The position numbers were made by a program, and so were the translations under genes. Of a stretch of 64,000 nt of DNA, positions 15,809-24,043 are shown piece after piece. This DNA comes from Scatomorpha merdigallinarum (GTDB lineage: Bacteria; Bacillota; Clostridia; Oscillospirales; Oscillospiraceae): NCBI GenBank assembly GCA_018710885.1, contig DVJA01000058.1, forward strand, positions 1-64,000, in the 5' to 3' direction. The notes below the pieces were generated by a model. It did not search any database and was not told where the DNA came from. It worked only from the letters and a program-made list of their open reading frames with translations. How positions within the stretch are numbered: the stretch's first letter is position 1; every line of letters starts with the position of its first letter.

Positions 15809-16419
15809 GATATAAGCACCTCTGTAACAAGATTTATTCTGTCTGCCGCCCTGCATTTTTCCGCAGTTAGTATGGCATCGACTTCCCCAGCGGCGGCGTC
15901 CGGGTCGTCGTTTACAACAATATATCCGTATTTACCGGCCTCAGCGCATTCACGCTTGGCCTGGAGCAGACGTTCGCGTATTTTTTCGTCTGAATCAGTA
16001 TTTCTGTGCCTTAGCCGGCGCTCGAGCTCTTCGCCCGACGGCGGCAATATGAAAACAGTTACCGCATCAGGGCAGTTGCGGACTATCTGGCTGGCGCCCT
16101 GTACCTCGATGTCGAGTATAACGCTTTTGCCTTCCATCTGTCTCTGTTCGACATATCCACGCGGCGTACCATAACGGTTTCCTACGTACTCAGCGCACTC
16201 GAGGAGATAGCCGCCCTCGGCCAACTCCTGGAAATGTTGCGGCGATACGAAGAAATAATCCTTCCCGTCCACCTCGCCGGGACGCATAGGGCGGGTTGTA
16301 ACTGACACGGAAAAACAGACATCGTCCCGTTTCTCCATCAATTTGCCAATAACAGTGCTCTTCCCCGCTCCTGACGGGCCGGATATCACCAGCAATTTTC
16401 CCTTTTCAAGAGAGCTCAT
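15805..16419 (-). CDS. gmk: Guanylate kinase
   Basis: Gmk phosphorylates GMP to GDP. The 204 residues have the P-loop SGPSGAGKST, TTRPMRPGEVDGKDYFFV (GMP-binding) and YGTPRGYVE. I start at ATG 16419, inside the last bases of remA, with AGGGGGAT upstream; an earlier in-frame ATG would overlap remA further and add a non-homologous leader. Downstream it overlaps rpoZ. Confidence 0.95.
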   Translation of the reverse strand: MSSLEKGKLLVISGPSGAGKSTVIGKLMEKRDDVCFSVSVTTRPMRPGEVDGKDYFFVSPQHFQELAEGGYLLECAEYVGNRYGTPRGYVEQRQMEGKSVILDIEVQGASQIVRNCPDAVTVFILPPSGEELERRLRHRNTDSDEKIRERLLQAKRECAEAGKYGYIVVNDDPDAAAGEVDAILTAEKCRAADRINLVTEVLIS

Positions 16420-16675
16420 CCACAAAATCCCCCTGCGATATTTTATATCCCAGGCGCTCGGCAACGGTCTCGGCAGTGAGCGCCGAGAGTATCAGGTATC
16501 CACCGTCCGTTACCAAGACGCTTTTGGTTTTACGGCCGTAACTTGCGTCAATCAGGCTGCCGCGTTCCCTTGCGTCCTGTATCATGCGCTTTATCGGCGC
16601 TGACTCCGGACTCAGGACCCCCACAAGCCGCTCGGCCGAAACAAAGCTTCCAAAACCTATGCTCACCAGCGCCAT
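16406..16675 (-). CDS. remA: RemA family extracellular matrix regulator (DUF370)
   Basis: An 89-residue DNA-binding protein of the RemA/DUF370 family, recognised by FGSFVSAERLVGVLSPESAPIKRMI and the GRKTKSVLVTDGGYLILS segment. In B. subtilis RemA activates biofilm matrix operons and forms DNA-wrapping rings. It stands between yicC and gmk exactly as in Bacillus. Overlaps gmk by 14 bases. Confidence 0.93.
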   Translation of the reverse strand: MALVSIGFGSFVSAERLVGVLSPESAPIKRMIQDARERGSLIDASYGRKTKSVLVTDGGYLILSALTAETVAERLGYKISQGDFVDELS

Positions 16676-16678
16676 AGT

Positions 16679-17557
16679 TCACTCCACGTTCTGTATCTGC
16701 TCGCGTATTTTCTCTATCTCGGCCTTGAGGTCTACAACTACGCGGGCAATTTCTGCGTTCTGGCACTTTGAACCTATGGTGTTGGATTCACGGTTGAGCT
16801 CCTGTATCAGGAAATCCATCTTGCGGCCAATGGGCGACTCTCCTTCGGCCATGGCCCTGAGCTGCGCTATGTGGCTGCGCAGGCGAACAGTCTCCTCATC
16901 CACAGCGATGCGGTCGGCAAAGATAGCGCACTCGGTCAGGATGCGCGAATCGTCCACAGCCATGCCCTCCAGCGTCTCACGCAGCTTCTGCTCCAGACGC
17001 GAGCGGTATTCTGCCACAGTGAGCGGTGCGCGCTCTTCAACTATGCCAGTCAGGCGCTCTATTTCTGTCAGGCGGCCCAGTACGTCGGCCCTAAGCTTTT
17101 CACCCTCGCGTTCGCGCATGGCATCATAGCCTGAGAGAGCCTGTTCCAGTATTTCCAGCAGTCCACGGGTGAGCTCGTCCGAATCCAGCTCACGCCTTTC
17201 CGTACTTAGCACATCCGGAAGGCGACACAGGTTCATCAGGCTCATGTCGTCTGTCAGATAGTACTTGTTGTGAATCTGTGTCAGCGCGGCAATATAGCCG
17301 CGCAGAAGCGGCTCGTTTACGCGCACTTCCGTCACGTCAGCTTCCGTAGCGTCCGCAGAGACATATACGTCCACCTTACCGCGAGTAATGTGTCCGGCAA
17401 CAGCCTTGCGTATCGGCTCTTCGGCAAACATCAAGCTGCGCGGCAGCTTCACAGAAACGTCCAAGTAACGATTATTAACACTCTTAAGCTCCACACTAAG
17501 CTGAAGCCCCGCTGCGGTCCCTTTGGCAGAGCCGTAGCCTGTCATGCTTTTAATCAT
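16679..17557 (-). CDS. yicC: YicC family endoribonuclease
   Basis: A 292-residue YicC/YloC protein: it starts MIKSMTGYGSA and ends with the conserved DUF1732 region GRKMDFLIQELNRESNTIGSK. The family was recently recognised as RNA-cleaving; substrates in this organism are unknown. Start ATG 17557 has AGGCGG upstream and lies one base after the rseC stop region. Conserved first gene of the yicC-remA-gmk-rpoZ block. Confidence 0.92.
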   Translation of the reverse strand: MIKSMTGYGSAKGTAAGLQLSVELKSVNNRYLDVSVKLPRSLMFAEEPIRKAVAGHITRGKVDVYVSADATEADVTEVRVNEPLLRGYIAALTQIHNKYYLTDDMSLMNLCRLPDVLSTERRELDSDELTRGLLEILEQALSGYDAMREREGEKLRADVLGRLTEIERLTGIVEERAPLTVAEYRSRLEQKLRETLEGMAVDDSRILTECAIFADRIAVDEETVRLRSHIAQLRAMAEGESPIGRKMDFLIQELNRESNTIGSKCQNAEIARVVVDLKAEIEKIREQIQNVE

Positions 17558-17558
17558 T

Positions 17559-17978
17559 TCACGCCGCCTCGTGTCCAATAATACTGATTATATTATACGT
17601 AATAGGGTTTTTCTTGTGGCTGCGCCCTACCAGCACGACGACACCCAGCCCTATGGCAAAAGCTACAAAGCTGAACAGCACGCTCATTGCTTCAGTCATA
17701 TTCATGGCCGCCGATATCGCGTATCCGATAAAGAAGAGAACAAAGGGCACAACATATACAAGCACGGCAGCCCCGAGTACTCTGGATGTGCGGGCCTCTA
17801 TTTCCACCCGGTCACCGACCTGGGCGCCTATATCGTTCTGAGCCTCGACACGAATCTTGCTGGCGTAATGGCAAACACCACAACTCTCGCAGTCGTCGCC
17901 GCAGGCTGTACCGCGCAGAACTTCCACTTCTGCCTTATCAGGACCTTTGAGCTTTTTTATAATGGCAAACTGAGTCAT
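17559..17978 (-). CDS. RseC/MucC family (SoxR-reducing system) membrane protein
   Basis: A 139-residue protein with an N-terminal cysteine motif (CGDDCESCGVC, a CxxxCxxCxxC pattern likely to bind a metal or Fe-S cluster), a small beta domain with GDRVEIEARTSRVLGAA, and two membrane helices (about 70-92 and 98-118). This layout is the RseC/MucC family, which in other organisms is linked to electron transfer (Rnf/Rsx, SoxR reduction) or envelope stress. No rnf genes are in the window. It lies between cdaR and yicC. Confidence 0.85.
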   Translation of the reverse strand: MTQFAIIKKLKGPDKAEVEVLRGTACGDDCESCGVCHYASKIRVEAQNDIGAQVGDRVEIEARTSRVLGAAVLVYVVPFVLFFIGYAISAAMNMTEAMSVLFSFVAFAIGLGVVVLVGRSHKKNPITYNIISIIGHEAA

Positions 17979-17993
17979 GATATCCTCCTGTTT

Positions 17994-19259
17994 CTATGCT
18001 CTGGCTATGTTGAACGTAAGTCTGTACGTACCTACAGCGCCCACATCGGTCACACCATCCACGTAAATCTGGACGCTGGATGTGTCCATTGTGCCTGTCG
18101 CTGTTGTATTAGACAGGTTGGCCACAGCCCTGAGGTTAACGCTGCTTGTGTTGCTGCTTATACTGTCGAGCGCCTCCGGTGTGCCGCGCAGGGTTACTGT
18201 CAGCGAATGGGTCACCAACTCGGCTGTGTACTCCTCTGGCAAGCCTGTGTAGCTTATGTTGGTTATGGTGAAGTCACGAACCTCCAGCCCCGAAACTTCA
18301 ACCGTCACGTTGACCTCCTCAATGCCGGATACGTTCTCCACGCCGTTGGTCAACAAGATGGGCAGCGTGAGCTCAGTCGTAAGCTCAAAGCTCGTGAGGT
18401 CTATAGGCCCGACCTCGATTGTGTTAATACCATCAATTATCTCAGCGTCGCCTGCAATGGTTATCTCGGTTACGTCGGAGGTTATTATGGTATTGGCTCG
18501 TGTTGCCCCTGCGCCCTCATTGAGTGTGAAGTAGATGGGCACAGTCTTGATTACGCTGACCGGAATGGTTATTGAGATAGCTTCTACATTGAACTCAAGT
18601 CCGGTCTTGTCTATCTCGTTACCTTCCGCATCGAGCAGAACAAAGTTGGTGGCGTCAACAGTACGGGTCTCGTTGAGCTCGTCTATTGAGACCTCGGCAT
18701 ATACGTGGTCTATATTTTCAATCACATTCTGCGGACCGCTTACCTGTATGCTCGTGGGCTCGTATTCCAGGTCGCCAAGCAGATATCCTTCGGCGACGCT
18801 GCCAGTGAACGCGGCCTCAACAGGCACTGTTACCGTATCAACGCGGGTCACCTGGAAGCTTATAGTGCTCACGGAGCTTTGCACTATGCTCACGGCATTG
18901 GCATCCACGTTGCTCGGATAAGTGAGCGTGTAGGTGACGTTGTATGACCCTGCGCTGGTATAGCGGGAAACGTCTACTACAGCCTGCACGTCGCTGACAT
19001 CGAGTCGCCCTATGTTGAGCCTCGTACCGGAAATCGTAACGTCAACTGTCTGTGTGCTGGCGTCGGTCACAACGAGGCCGCGCTGTGACTGCAATGCTTC
19101 CTCACCAGTGAAAACGACCTCGACGCCGTTGAGTTCGACTCTTATCTCCTCCTGCTGGGTTCCGGTGGTGTAAACCCAGATGCACAGAGCCGCCAACAGA
19201 GAGATTATAGCCCAGAATATGTTGTTGTTGAACAGCTTACTTGCTCTCTTCTTTGTCAT
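17994..19259 (-). CDS. cdaR: YbbR-domain regulator of diadenylate cyclase (CdaR)
   Basis: A 421-residue protein with an N-terminal membrane anchor (about 12-31, IFWAIISLLAALCIWVYTTG) and an extracytoplasmic region of several YbbR repeats (for example VTISGTRLNIGRLDVSDVQA, VSGPQNVIENIDHVYAEV and LRGTPEALDSI). It modulates the activity of CdaA. The start is inside the 3' end of cdaA (23-base overlap). glmM, the usual third gene of this operon, is not present here. Confidence 0.92.
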   Translation of the reverse strand: MTKKRASKLFNNNIFWAIISLLAALCIWVYTTGTQQEEIRVELNGVEVVFTGEEALQSQRGLVVTDASTQTVDVTISGTRLNIGRLDVSDVQAVVDVSRYTSAGSYNVTYTLTYPSNVDANAVSIVQSSVSTISFQVTRVDTVTVPVEAAFTGSVAEGYLLGDLEYEPTSIQVSGPQNVIENIDHVYAEVSIDELNETRTVDATNFVLLDAEGNEIDKTGLEFNVEAISITIPVSVIKTVPIYFTLNEGAGATRANTIITSDVTEITIAGDAEIIDGINTIEVGPIDLTSFELTTELTLPILLTNGVENVSGIEEVNVTVEVSGLEVRDFTITNISYTGLPEEYTAELVTHSLTVTLRGTPEALDSISSNTSSVNLRAVANLSNTTATGTMDTSSVQIYVDGVTDVGAVGTYRLTFNIARA

Positions 19260-20124
19260 TTTTCTTCACCTTGAGGCTCTTGGCAGAGTCGATAAGTCCT
19301 GCTATACCGCGCCGCTTTGGCTTATTCTCGTCATCCGGCATGAGCTCACTGCGGAGTATTTTGCCAAAGGTATCCGGAGTAAGATGCCGCTTAAGCATAC
19401 CGTCCATTGCGATGGATATGGAGCCGGTCTCCTCGCTGACTATAGCAACCACAGCATCAGAGCTTTCGCTCACACCAATACCCGCACGGTGACGCATGCC
19501 CAGGTCCGAACTGAGGCTTGCGTTCTTTGATAGGGGCAGCATACATCCCGCGGCTGCGAGCCGTCCATCACGTATGATGACCGCGCCATCATGCAGCGGC
19601 GAGTTGACGAAAAAGATATTGCGCAGGAGCTCGCTGGACACGTCGGCGTTGACAATGGTACCTGTTATCATGGCATCGTTAAGGCTGCTTGTGCGTTCAA
19701 AGACTATAAGAGCGCCTGTCTTGGATTCTGACATGCTCGTGCAGGCGAGCACAGTCTGGTTTATGACAGCTTCCATAGTGGCGGGTGCGCTTACGCCGCC
19801 GAAGAAATAGGCAAACTTACCGCTGCCCATACGCTCGAGCAGCCGCCTTATCTCCGGCTGGAAGATGATAAAGATAGCTATGAGTCCAAGCTCCACTATA
19901 CGCTGGAACAAAGAGCTTATCATGCGCAGGTTCAGCAAATCGGAGGCAACAAGTGCGAGCAGCACGAAAACTATGCCTCGCGCCAGTCTTATTGCATTCG
20001 TGCGTCTGATCAGTCCGATGCCCAGATATATGAGCCCGGCAACCAGGAGTATGTCCACTATGTCGGACACATTCATAGTCATCATGTAGTTTATTGCGTT
20101 TGAAATAAATTCTGAAATACGCAT
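19237..20124 (-). CDS. cdaA: Diadenylate cyclase CdaA (c-di-AMP synthase)
   Basis: Makes c-di-AMP, which controls potassium and osmolyte uptake and cell-wall homeostasis. The 295-residue protein has three N-terminal membrane helices (about 20-40, 47-66, 76-90), and a DAC domain with the catalytic DGA (179-181) and RHR (211-213) motifs intact. The C-terminus is basic and disordered. Start ATG 20124 with AGGGGACAG upstream. It is the first gene of a block that runs without a visible terminator to rsgA. Confidence 0.95.
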   Translation of the reverse strand: MRISEFISNAINYMMTMNVSDIVDILLVAGLIYLGIGLIRRTNAIRLARGIVFVLLALVASDLLNLRMISSLFQRIVELGLIAIFIIFQPEIRRLLERMGSGKFAYFFGGVSAPATMEAVINQTVLACTSMSESKTGALIVFERTSSLNDAMITGTIVNADVSSELLRNIFFVNSPLHDGAVIIRDGRLAAAGCMLPLSKNASLSSDLGMRHRAGIGVSESSDAVVAIVSEETGSISIAMDGMLKRHLTPDTFGKILRSELMPDDENKPKRRGIAGLIDSAKSLKVKKNDKEESK

Positions 20125-20193
20125 GGGCCTGTCCCCTATATCTCTACAGCGCATCGCCCCGCATAATTGCGAGGGAGCATGTCAATTCATGAT

Positions 20194-20222
20194 ATTATAT
20201 AATATCTATTTCAAAATATCAA
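20194..20222 (-). promoter_or_regulatory. Sigma-A promoter of the cdaA-rsgA operon
   Basis: Minus strand TTGATA (20217-20222), 17-base spacer, perfect TATAAT (20194-20199), about 70 bases before the cdaA start. It is the only strong promoter I see before a run of fifteen minus-strand genes. Confidence 0.7.
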
Positions 20223-20246
20223 GGCGAAATTGTGAACTCAGAGTCA

Positions 20247-20271
20247 CGGGGACGGGTTCGCACCCGCCCCC
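20247..20271. repeat. GGGGACGGG...CCCGCCCC palindrome after the desulfurase gene
   Basis: A 10-bp stem with one wobble and a short loop lies seven bases past the stop codon at 20277. No T-run follows on the minus strand, so it is not a classical terminator. It resembles the palindrome at 41042-41066. Confidence 0.5.
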
Positions 20272-20276
20272 ATAAA

Positions 20277-21404
20277 TCAGGCCGAAGCCAGCGCCAGAGC
20301 CCTTGACATCAGCTCCGGTATCCGTGACATCTCGCGCGGAGTGTTAAACGGCGAAACGCTCAGCCGCACCGTGCCAGTATCTATCGTGCCTGCACTCTCA
20401 TGCGCATAAGGCGCGCAGTGCAGCCCGGCCCTCACGCAAACGCCAACAGCGCCAAGTGCGGCGCCCAGCTCCTCACTGCCGATGCGCTCGTGCCTTATGG
20501 ACAGCACTCCCGCCTGGGCGCTCTCATCTTGGGCCAGATACACTTCTAGTCCGGGCATTGCGCGCAGGCTTTGCGCCAGAGCCCTTATTAGGCCGCGCTC
20601 GCGGGCCTCTATACCCGCAATGCCGCGCTGACGCAAATACCTCACTCCAGCAAGCAGCCCGGCTATACCCGGTACGTTGTGAGTGCCGGCCTCCAGCCTG
20701 TCTGGCAGGAAGTGCGGCATACTCTGGCTGCGGCTGGCAGAGCCGGTACCTCCGGCAATAATGGGCGTCGTAGTGGAATTGCACAGCAGTACTCCGGTGC
20801 CCTGCGGGCCCAGCAGTCCCTTGTGTCCCGGCATGGCCACGAAGGCCGCACCAAGCTTCTGCATATCGACATCGAGCGCTCCGGCGCTCTGTGAGGCGTC
20901 CAGCACGAATGGCACGGAGTACTCCTGGCAGATCTTTGCGATGCCATAGACAGGCAGTACAAACCCAAAGACATTTGACACATGAGTACACACTACGCAT
21001 TGCGCGCCCGGGATGCGCTGCCTGAACCCCTCTAAAGCCGCCGCCGTGTCAAAGAGCGGCGTACGAACTGCGTCAATCTGTGCTCCCAGCATAACGAGCG
21101 GCCTCGTGACGGCGTTGTGCTCCCAGCCGGAAACTACAACCCTGTCACCCGGCGATACCAGCGAGGACAGGGCTATGTTGAGACCGTGCGTCGCGTTCAT
21201 GGTAAAGACCACGTTCTCCGGCTCCGGAACGTTGAACATGCTGGCAAGCTCGACGCGGCATTCAAACACCTTTTCCTCAGCCAACTGCGCAGGACGGTGG
21301 CCGCCGCGCCCGGGGCTTGCCATGGTGCGCATGGCTGTCAGCATCTCCTCCGAGACGGCCCGCGGCTTTTGCATGGATGTGGCCGCGCTGTCGAGATAGA
21401 TCAT
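20277..21404 (-). CDS. Cysteine desulfurase family protein (class V aminotransferase fold)
   Basis: A 375-residue PLP enzyme. It shows the start MIYLDSAATSMQKP, the PLP-contacting NATHGLN, SGWEHNAVTRP, the Asp/Gln of DASQSAG, the PLP lysine in MPGHKGLLGPQGTG, and the catalytic-loop cysteine in RAGLHCAPYAHE. These fit the TIGR01977-type desulfurases rather than SufS or NifS proper. It would release sulfur or selenium from cysteine or selenocysteine. Its start overlaps the DUF3343 gene (ATGA), a pairing that points to sulfur or selenium transfer; no sufU/iscU is nearby. Confidence 0.88.
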   Translation of the reverse strand: MIYLDSAATSMQKPRAVSEEMLTAMRTMASPGRGGHRPAQLAEEKVFECRVELASMFNVPEPENVVFTMNATHGLNIALSSLVSPGDRVVVSGWEHNAVTRPLVMLGAQIDAVRTPLFDTAAALEGFRQRIPGAQCVVCTHVSNVFGFVLPVYGIAKICQEYSVPFVLDASQSAGALDVDMQKLGAAFVAMPGHKGLLGPQGTGVLLCNSTTTPIIAGGTGSASRSQSMPHFLPDRLEAGTHNVPGIAGLLAGVRYLRQRGIAGIEARERGLIRALAQSLRAMPGLEVYLAQDESAQAGVLSIRHERIGSEELGAALGAVGVCVRAGLHCAPYAHESAGTIDTGTVRLSVSPFNTPREMSRIPELMSRALALASA

Positions 21405-21655
21405 CGCGCCACCTCCACATACCGGCCGTCGGGCTCGATCTTATAGAGCTTTCCATACGGAGTACCGGAGCGCGAAAGCGCATTGAGCGCGTCGCGCATA
21501 TGCCGCTCTGCCACGCTCACGCAGTAGCCGCAGCCGTTACCCGTAAGCTGCTGGGGTGCGCGAGAAATGCTCGCGGTTATGCCCGCACGCTCCAGAGCCT
21601 GGCTCGCACGCTGGGCATATGTGAGCGAACGGCACATTATCAAATAGCGCTGCAT
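21401..21655 (-). CDS. DUF3343 protein, putative Se/S carrier-like
   Basis: An 84-residue protein starting MQRYLIMCRSLTYAQRASQA with a GNGCGYCVSV motif (CxxC), matching the DUF3343 family that NCBI describes as Se/S-carrier-like. Start ATG 21655 has GGAGGT eight bases upstream. It is translationally coupled to the desulfurase-like gene. I infer that it accepts persulfide or selenium from that enzyme; the cysteines are seen, the transfer is not. Confidence 0.75.
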   Translation of the reverse strand: MQRYLIMCRSLTYAQRASQALERAGITASISRAPQQLTGNGCGYCVSVAERHMRDALNALSRSGTPYGKLYKIEPDGRYVEVAR

Positions 21656-21724
21656 ATATACAAACCTCCACATCAGTGCAGGGCAAGGCCCTTGAGCCAT
21701 TCTATGCAGCGCAGGGCGTATTGT

Positions 21725-22195
21725 TTAGTATATAAGCGCGACTGCGTGCGCGGCTATGCCAAGTCCTTCACCGGTAAAGCCCAGTTTCTCCTCCGTCGTG
21801 GCCTTTACACTTATGGCCCCGGAGTCCACTCCGGCGGCTGCGGCAATGTTTTCGCGCATTTTTTCTATGTATGGCAACAACTTGGGCCTCTGAGCCACAA
21901 CTGTTGCATCGACGTTACCTATCGTATATCCCTTCTCGCGCAACAGGCTTGCCACGGTGTGCAGCAGTTCCAGGCTGTCAGCCCCGGCGTAGCGCTCATC
22001 TGTATCCGGAAAAAGTTTGCCTATATCGCCCAGCGCCGCCGCGCCGAGCAGGGCGTCCATGATGGCGTGGACCAGCACGTCGGCGTCGGAGTGGCCCAGC
22101 AGGCCGCGCTCATAAGGCACTTCTACGCCGCCCAATATCAGCCGTCTTTTCTCCGTCAGACGGTGTACGTCATAACCGTGGCCTATTCTGAACAT
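21725..22195 (-). CDS. ispF: 2-C-methyl-D-erythritol 2,4-cyclodiphosphate synthase
   Basis: Fifth step of the MEP isoprenoid pathway. The 156-residue protein has the zinc ligands in GHGYDVH and GHSDADVLVHAIMDALLGA, and the FPDTDERYAGADS loop. Its start codon shares one base with the ispD stop (TGATG). ispH, the last MEP enzyme, lies in this window as a fusion at 26532. Confidence 0.96.
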   Translation of the reverse strand: MFRIGHGYDVHRLTEKRRLILGGVEVPYERGLLGHSDADVLVHAIMDALLGAAALGDIGKLFPDTDERYAGADSLELLHTVASLLREKGYTIGNVDATVVAQRPKLLPYIEKMRENIAAAAGVDSGAISVKATTEEKLGFTGEGLGIAAHAVALIY

Positions 22196-22911
22196 CAGTC
22201 CTCACCTCTCCTGTCCAATATGGCCTCGGCGGCGTAAACATCTGCCGGGGTCGTGAGCTTCAAATTTTCCTCCGAGCCCTCCACCAAAAACACGTCGGCG
22301 TCCATGAGCATGACCGCCGCGCAGTCGTCCGTGAGTGAAAGGCCGAGCCGGTGAGCGTCGTCCAGGGCGGCGCGTATGAGCCCTGCGCGGAACACCTGAG
22401 GCGTCTGCATTAAATACAGCTCGTCACGCTCTAGCGTGCGCATAACGCGGCCGCCTCTGGCCTGGCGCACGGTGTCCTTCACGTGTATGGCCGGGGCTGC
22501 GGCGCCCCTCTGCTGCGCTGCGCGCACAGCACGCTCAATAATGGCCTCCGTCACCAGCGGGCGCGCGGCGTCGTGTATTGCGATAAGCCCCGCGTGTGGT
22601 GAGCACTCGCAGACCCCTGCCCAGGAGGAGTCCGTGCGCTCGGCGCCGCCCGTAACTATGCTCTTGAGCTTCTTTATACCCGCGTCGCGGGCCATGTTGG
22701 CCACAAGCGGGATCTTATCTGCCTGCGTCACAACGACTATCTCGTCTATGTAAGCGCTGCGCTCGAAGGCCAGCATACTGCGCTCCACGACCGCACGGCC
22801 ATGCAGTTCCATGAGCAGTTTGTCTTCGCCCATTCGTGTCGAAGAACCGCCCGCGACTATGACGGCGCTGCAAAACGGAACACCGTCAGGTCTTTTCGAT
22901 TTATTTCGCAT
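22195..22911 (-). CDS. ispD: 2-C-methyl-D-erythritol 4-phosphate cytidylyltransferase
   Basis: Third step of the MEP pathway. The 238-residue nucleotidyltransferase begins its fold at AVIVAGGSSTRMGEDK, with AIHDAARPLVT and KDTVRQARGG as substrate-binding segments. GAGAGGT stands about eight bases before the ATG at 22911. It is followed without a gap by ispF and has a promoter at 22943-22972. Confidence 0.95.
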   Translation of the reverse strand: MRNKSKRPDGVPFCSAVIVAGGSSTRMGEDKLLMELHGRAVVERSMLAFERSAYIDEIVVVTQADKIPLVANMARDAGIKKLKSIVTGGAERTDSSWAGVCECSPHAGLIAIHDAARPLVTEAIIERAVRAAQQRGAAAPAIHVKDTVRQARGGRVMRTLERDELYLMQTPQVFRAGLIRAALDDAHRLGLSLTDDCAAVMLMDADVFLVEGSEENLKLTTPADVYAAEAILDRRGED

Positions 22912-22942
22912 AATTTGTACCTCTCAAACTGCTGATGCGGCC

Positions 22943-22972
22943 ATTATAACGCGCCGCGCAGAGGTTTGTAAA
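22943..22972 (-). promoter_or_regulatory. Predicted promoter of ispD-ispF
   Basis: Minus strand TTTACA (22967-22972), 18-base spacer, TATAAT (22943-22948), 31 bases before the ispD start. Confidence 0.6.
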
Positions 22973-22984
22973 GCGAGCGGCAGA

Positions 22985-23011
22985 AAGCGCGCAATACTGC
23001 GCGCTTTCGCG
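22985..23011 (-). terminator. Hairpin after the lipoprotein gene
   Basis: The minus strand forms GAAAGCGCGCA-GTAT-TGCGCGCTTTC right after the stop codon at 23014. The following bases lack a clear T-run, so termination is probable rather than certain. Confidence 0.5.
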
Positions 23012-23013
23012 TT

Positions 23014-24039
23014 TCAGAGGAATCTGGAATACACTATGCGCTCTATCGTTCCTTCCTCATTTACGTAGAAGAACACATGGCTATAGGCGTTGTCGAGCAG
23101 GTAAAAGCACCGCTGTCCCTCGTAGCCCGGGATGAACTCCGCACGACTGCTGTTGAAACCATCCGTGCCGTACAGGACGGTCCACCCGTCCGTCGCGGGG
23201 TCGAAGTCCGCTATGCCGGAGGGAAAGCTTGCCAGCAGGTCCGCGGCAGAAGAGCCCACGTCCAGGCCGCGCACGGAAAAGCCCGTCCCCGGACCGGTCA
23301 CGGAGACGTACTCCAGAGCGTGGTTTTCCCGATAAACGAAGGACAGATCCCCGAGCCTGTAGCTGTCCTCTCCAGTCTGAACCACTCCGGGCATGGACAG
23401 TATCTCCTCCTGCGACGACGTCGCGGGAAGCGGGATGCGCGCTTCACTGTTATACGGCATATTGCGCCAGGCGGCGCGCGCATCCTCGTAACCGCAGCGG
23501 TAAAAGTTCTCGGGATAATCGGCGTATATTTCCTCTTCCGGGTATGTTATTGTCAGTTTATCGCCGTTCACGCTCAGGCACAAGTTGTCGTCCCTGTCAA
23601 TGAATATATCGAAAACGCCATCCCCTCCGGCTTTAGCTGCGAAGGTCTGCGTGCTGAGGTCCCGCTCTACGATTCCATTGCCATGCAGCGTATAGCAGCT
23701 ATGCCAACAGCGGAACTGCGCGCCGCCGTCCAGGCTGCGCATGAGCAGCAGCGCCTGACCCTGTTCTCCATACGGCTCGCTCACCCAGTAGGACTCCGGC
23801 TCAAACCCAGGGTCGGGCAGCTCAAACCCATCCAGAAGCGGATCATCCTGCGGCCGCACAGGCTGAGGCGTACCGTCGGGCGGCAGCGTATACTCCGTCG
23901 GCTGCACAAGTAAATCACGCCCAGAAGCCGGATACACCGTCGGTGCAGGTGTCGCCTCTGCTGAAGATTCAGACGCAGGAGCGCCGCAGGCGGTGAGAAC
24001 AATTGCCAGTGCCAATAGTGTTAAAGCAGCGCGCTTCAT
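23014..24039 (-). CDS. Lipoprotein of unknown function
   Basis: A 341-residue exported lipoprotein: signal peptide MKRAALTLLALAIVLTAC with a lipobox LTAC (lipid-anchored Cys18), then a low-complexity Ser/Ala/Pro linker and a mature domain that I do not recognise. The C-terminal 80 residues (VGSSAADLLASFPSG ... GTIERIVYSRFL) resemble the C-terminal end of the next gene upstream, and both mature proteins begin T(V/L)YPAS. The two are probably diverged paralogues. ATG 24039 has GGAGTGAG upstream. No function can be named. Confidence 0.8.
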   Translation of the reverse strand: MKRAALTLLALAIVLTACGAPASESSAEATPAPTVYPASGRDLLVQPTEYTLPPDGTPQPVRPQDDPLLDGFELPDPGFEPESYWVSEPYGEQGQALLLMRSLDGGAQFRCWHSCYTLHGNGIVERDLSTQTFAAKAGGDGVFDIFIDRDDNLCLSVNGDKLTITYPEEEIYADYPENFYRCGYEDARAAWRNMPYNSEARIPLPATSSQEEILSMPGVVQTGEDSYRLGDLSFVYRENHALEYVSVTGPGTGFSVRGLDVGSSAADLLASFPSGIADFDPATDGWTVLYGTDGFNSSRAEFIPGYEGQRCFYLLDNAYSHVFFYVNEEGTIERIVYSRFL

Positions 24040-24043
24040 GGTC

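Noticed and set aside
17544..18575. 343-codon plus-strand frame opposite rseC-cdaR
   Set aside because: Spans two genes on the other strand, has Tyr/Cys/His-rich noise composition and no ribosome binding site.
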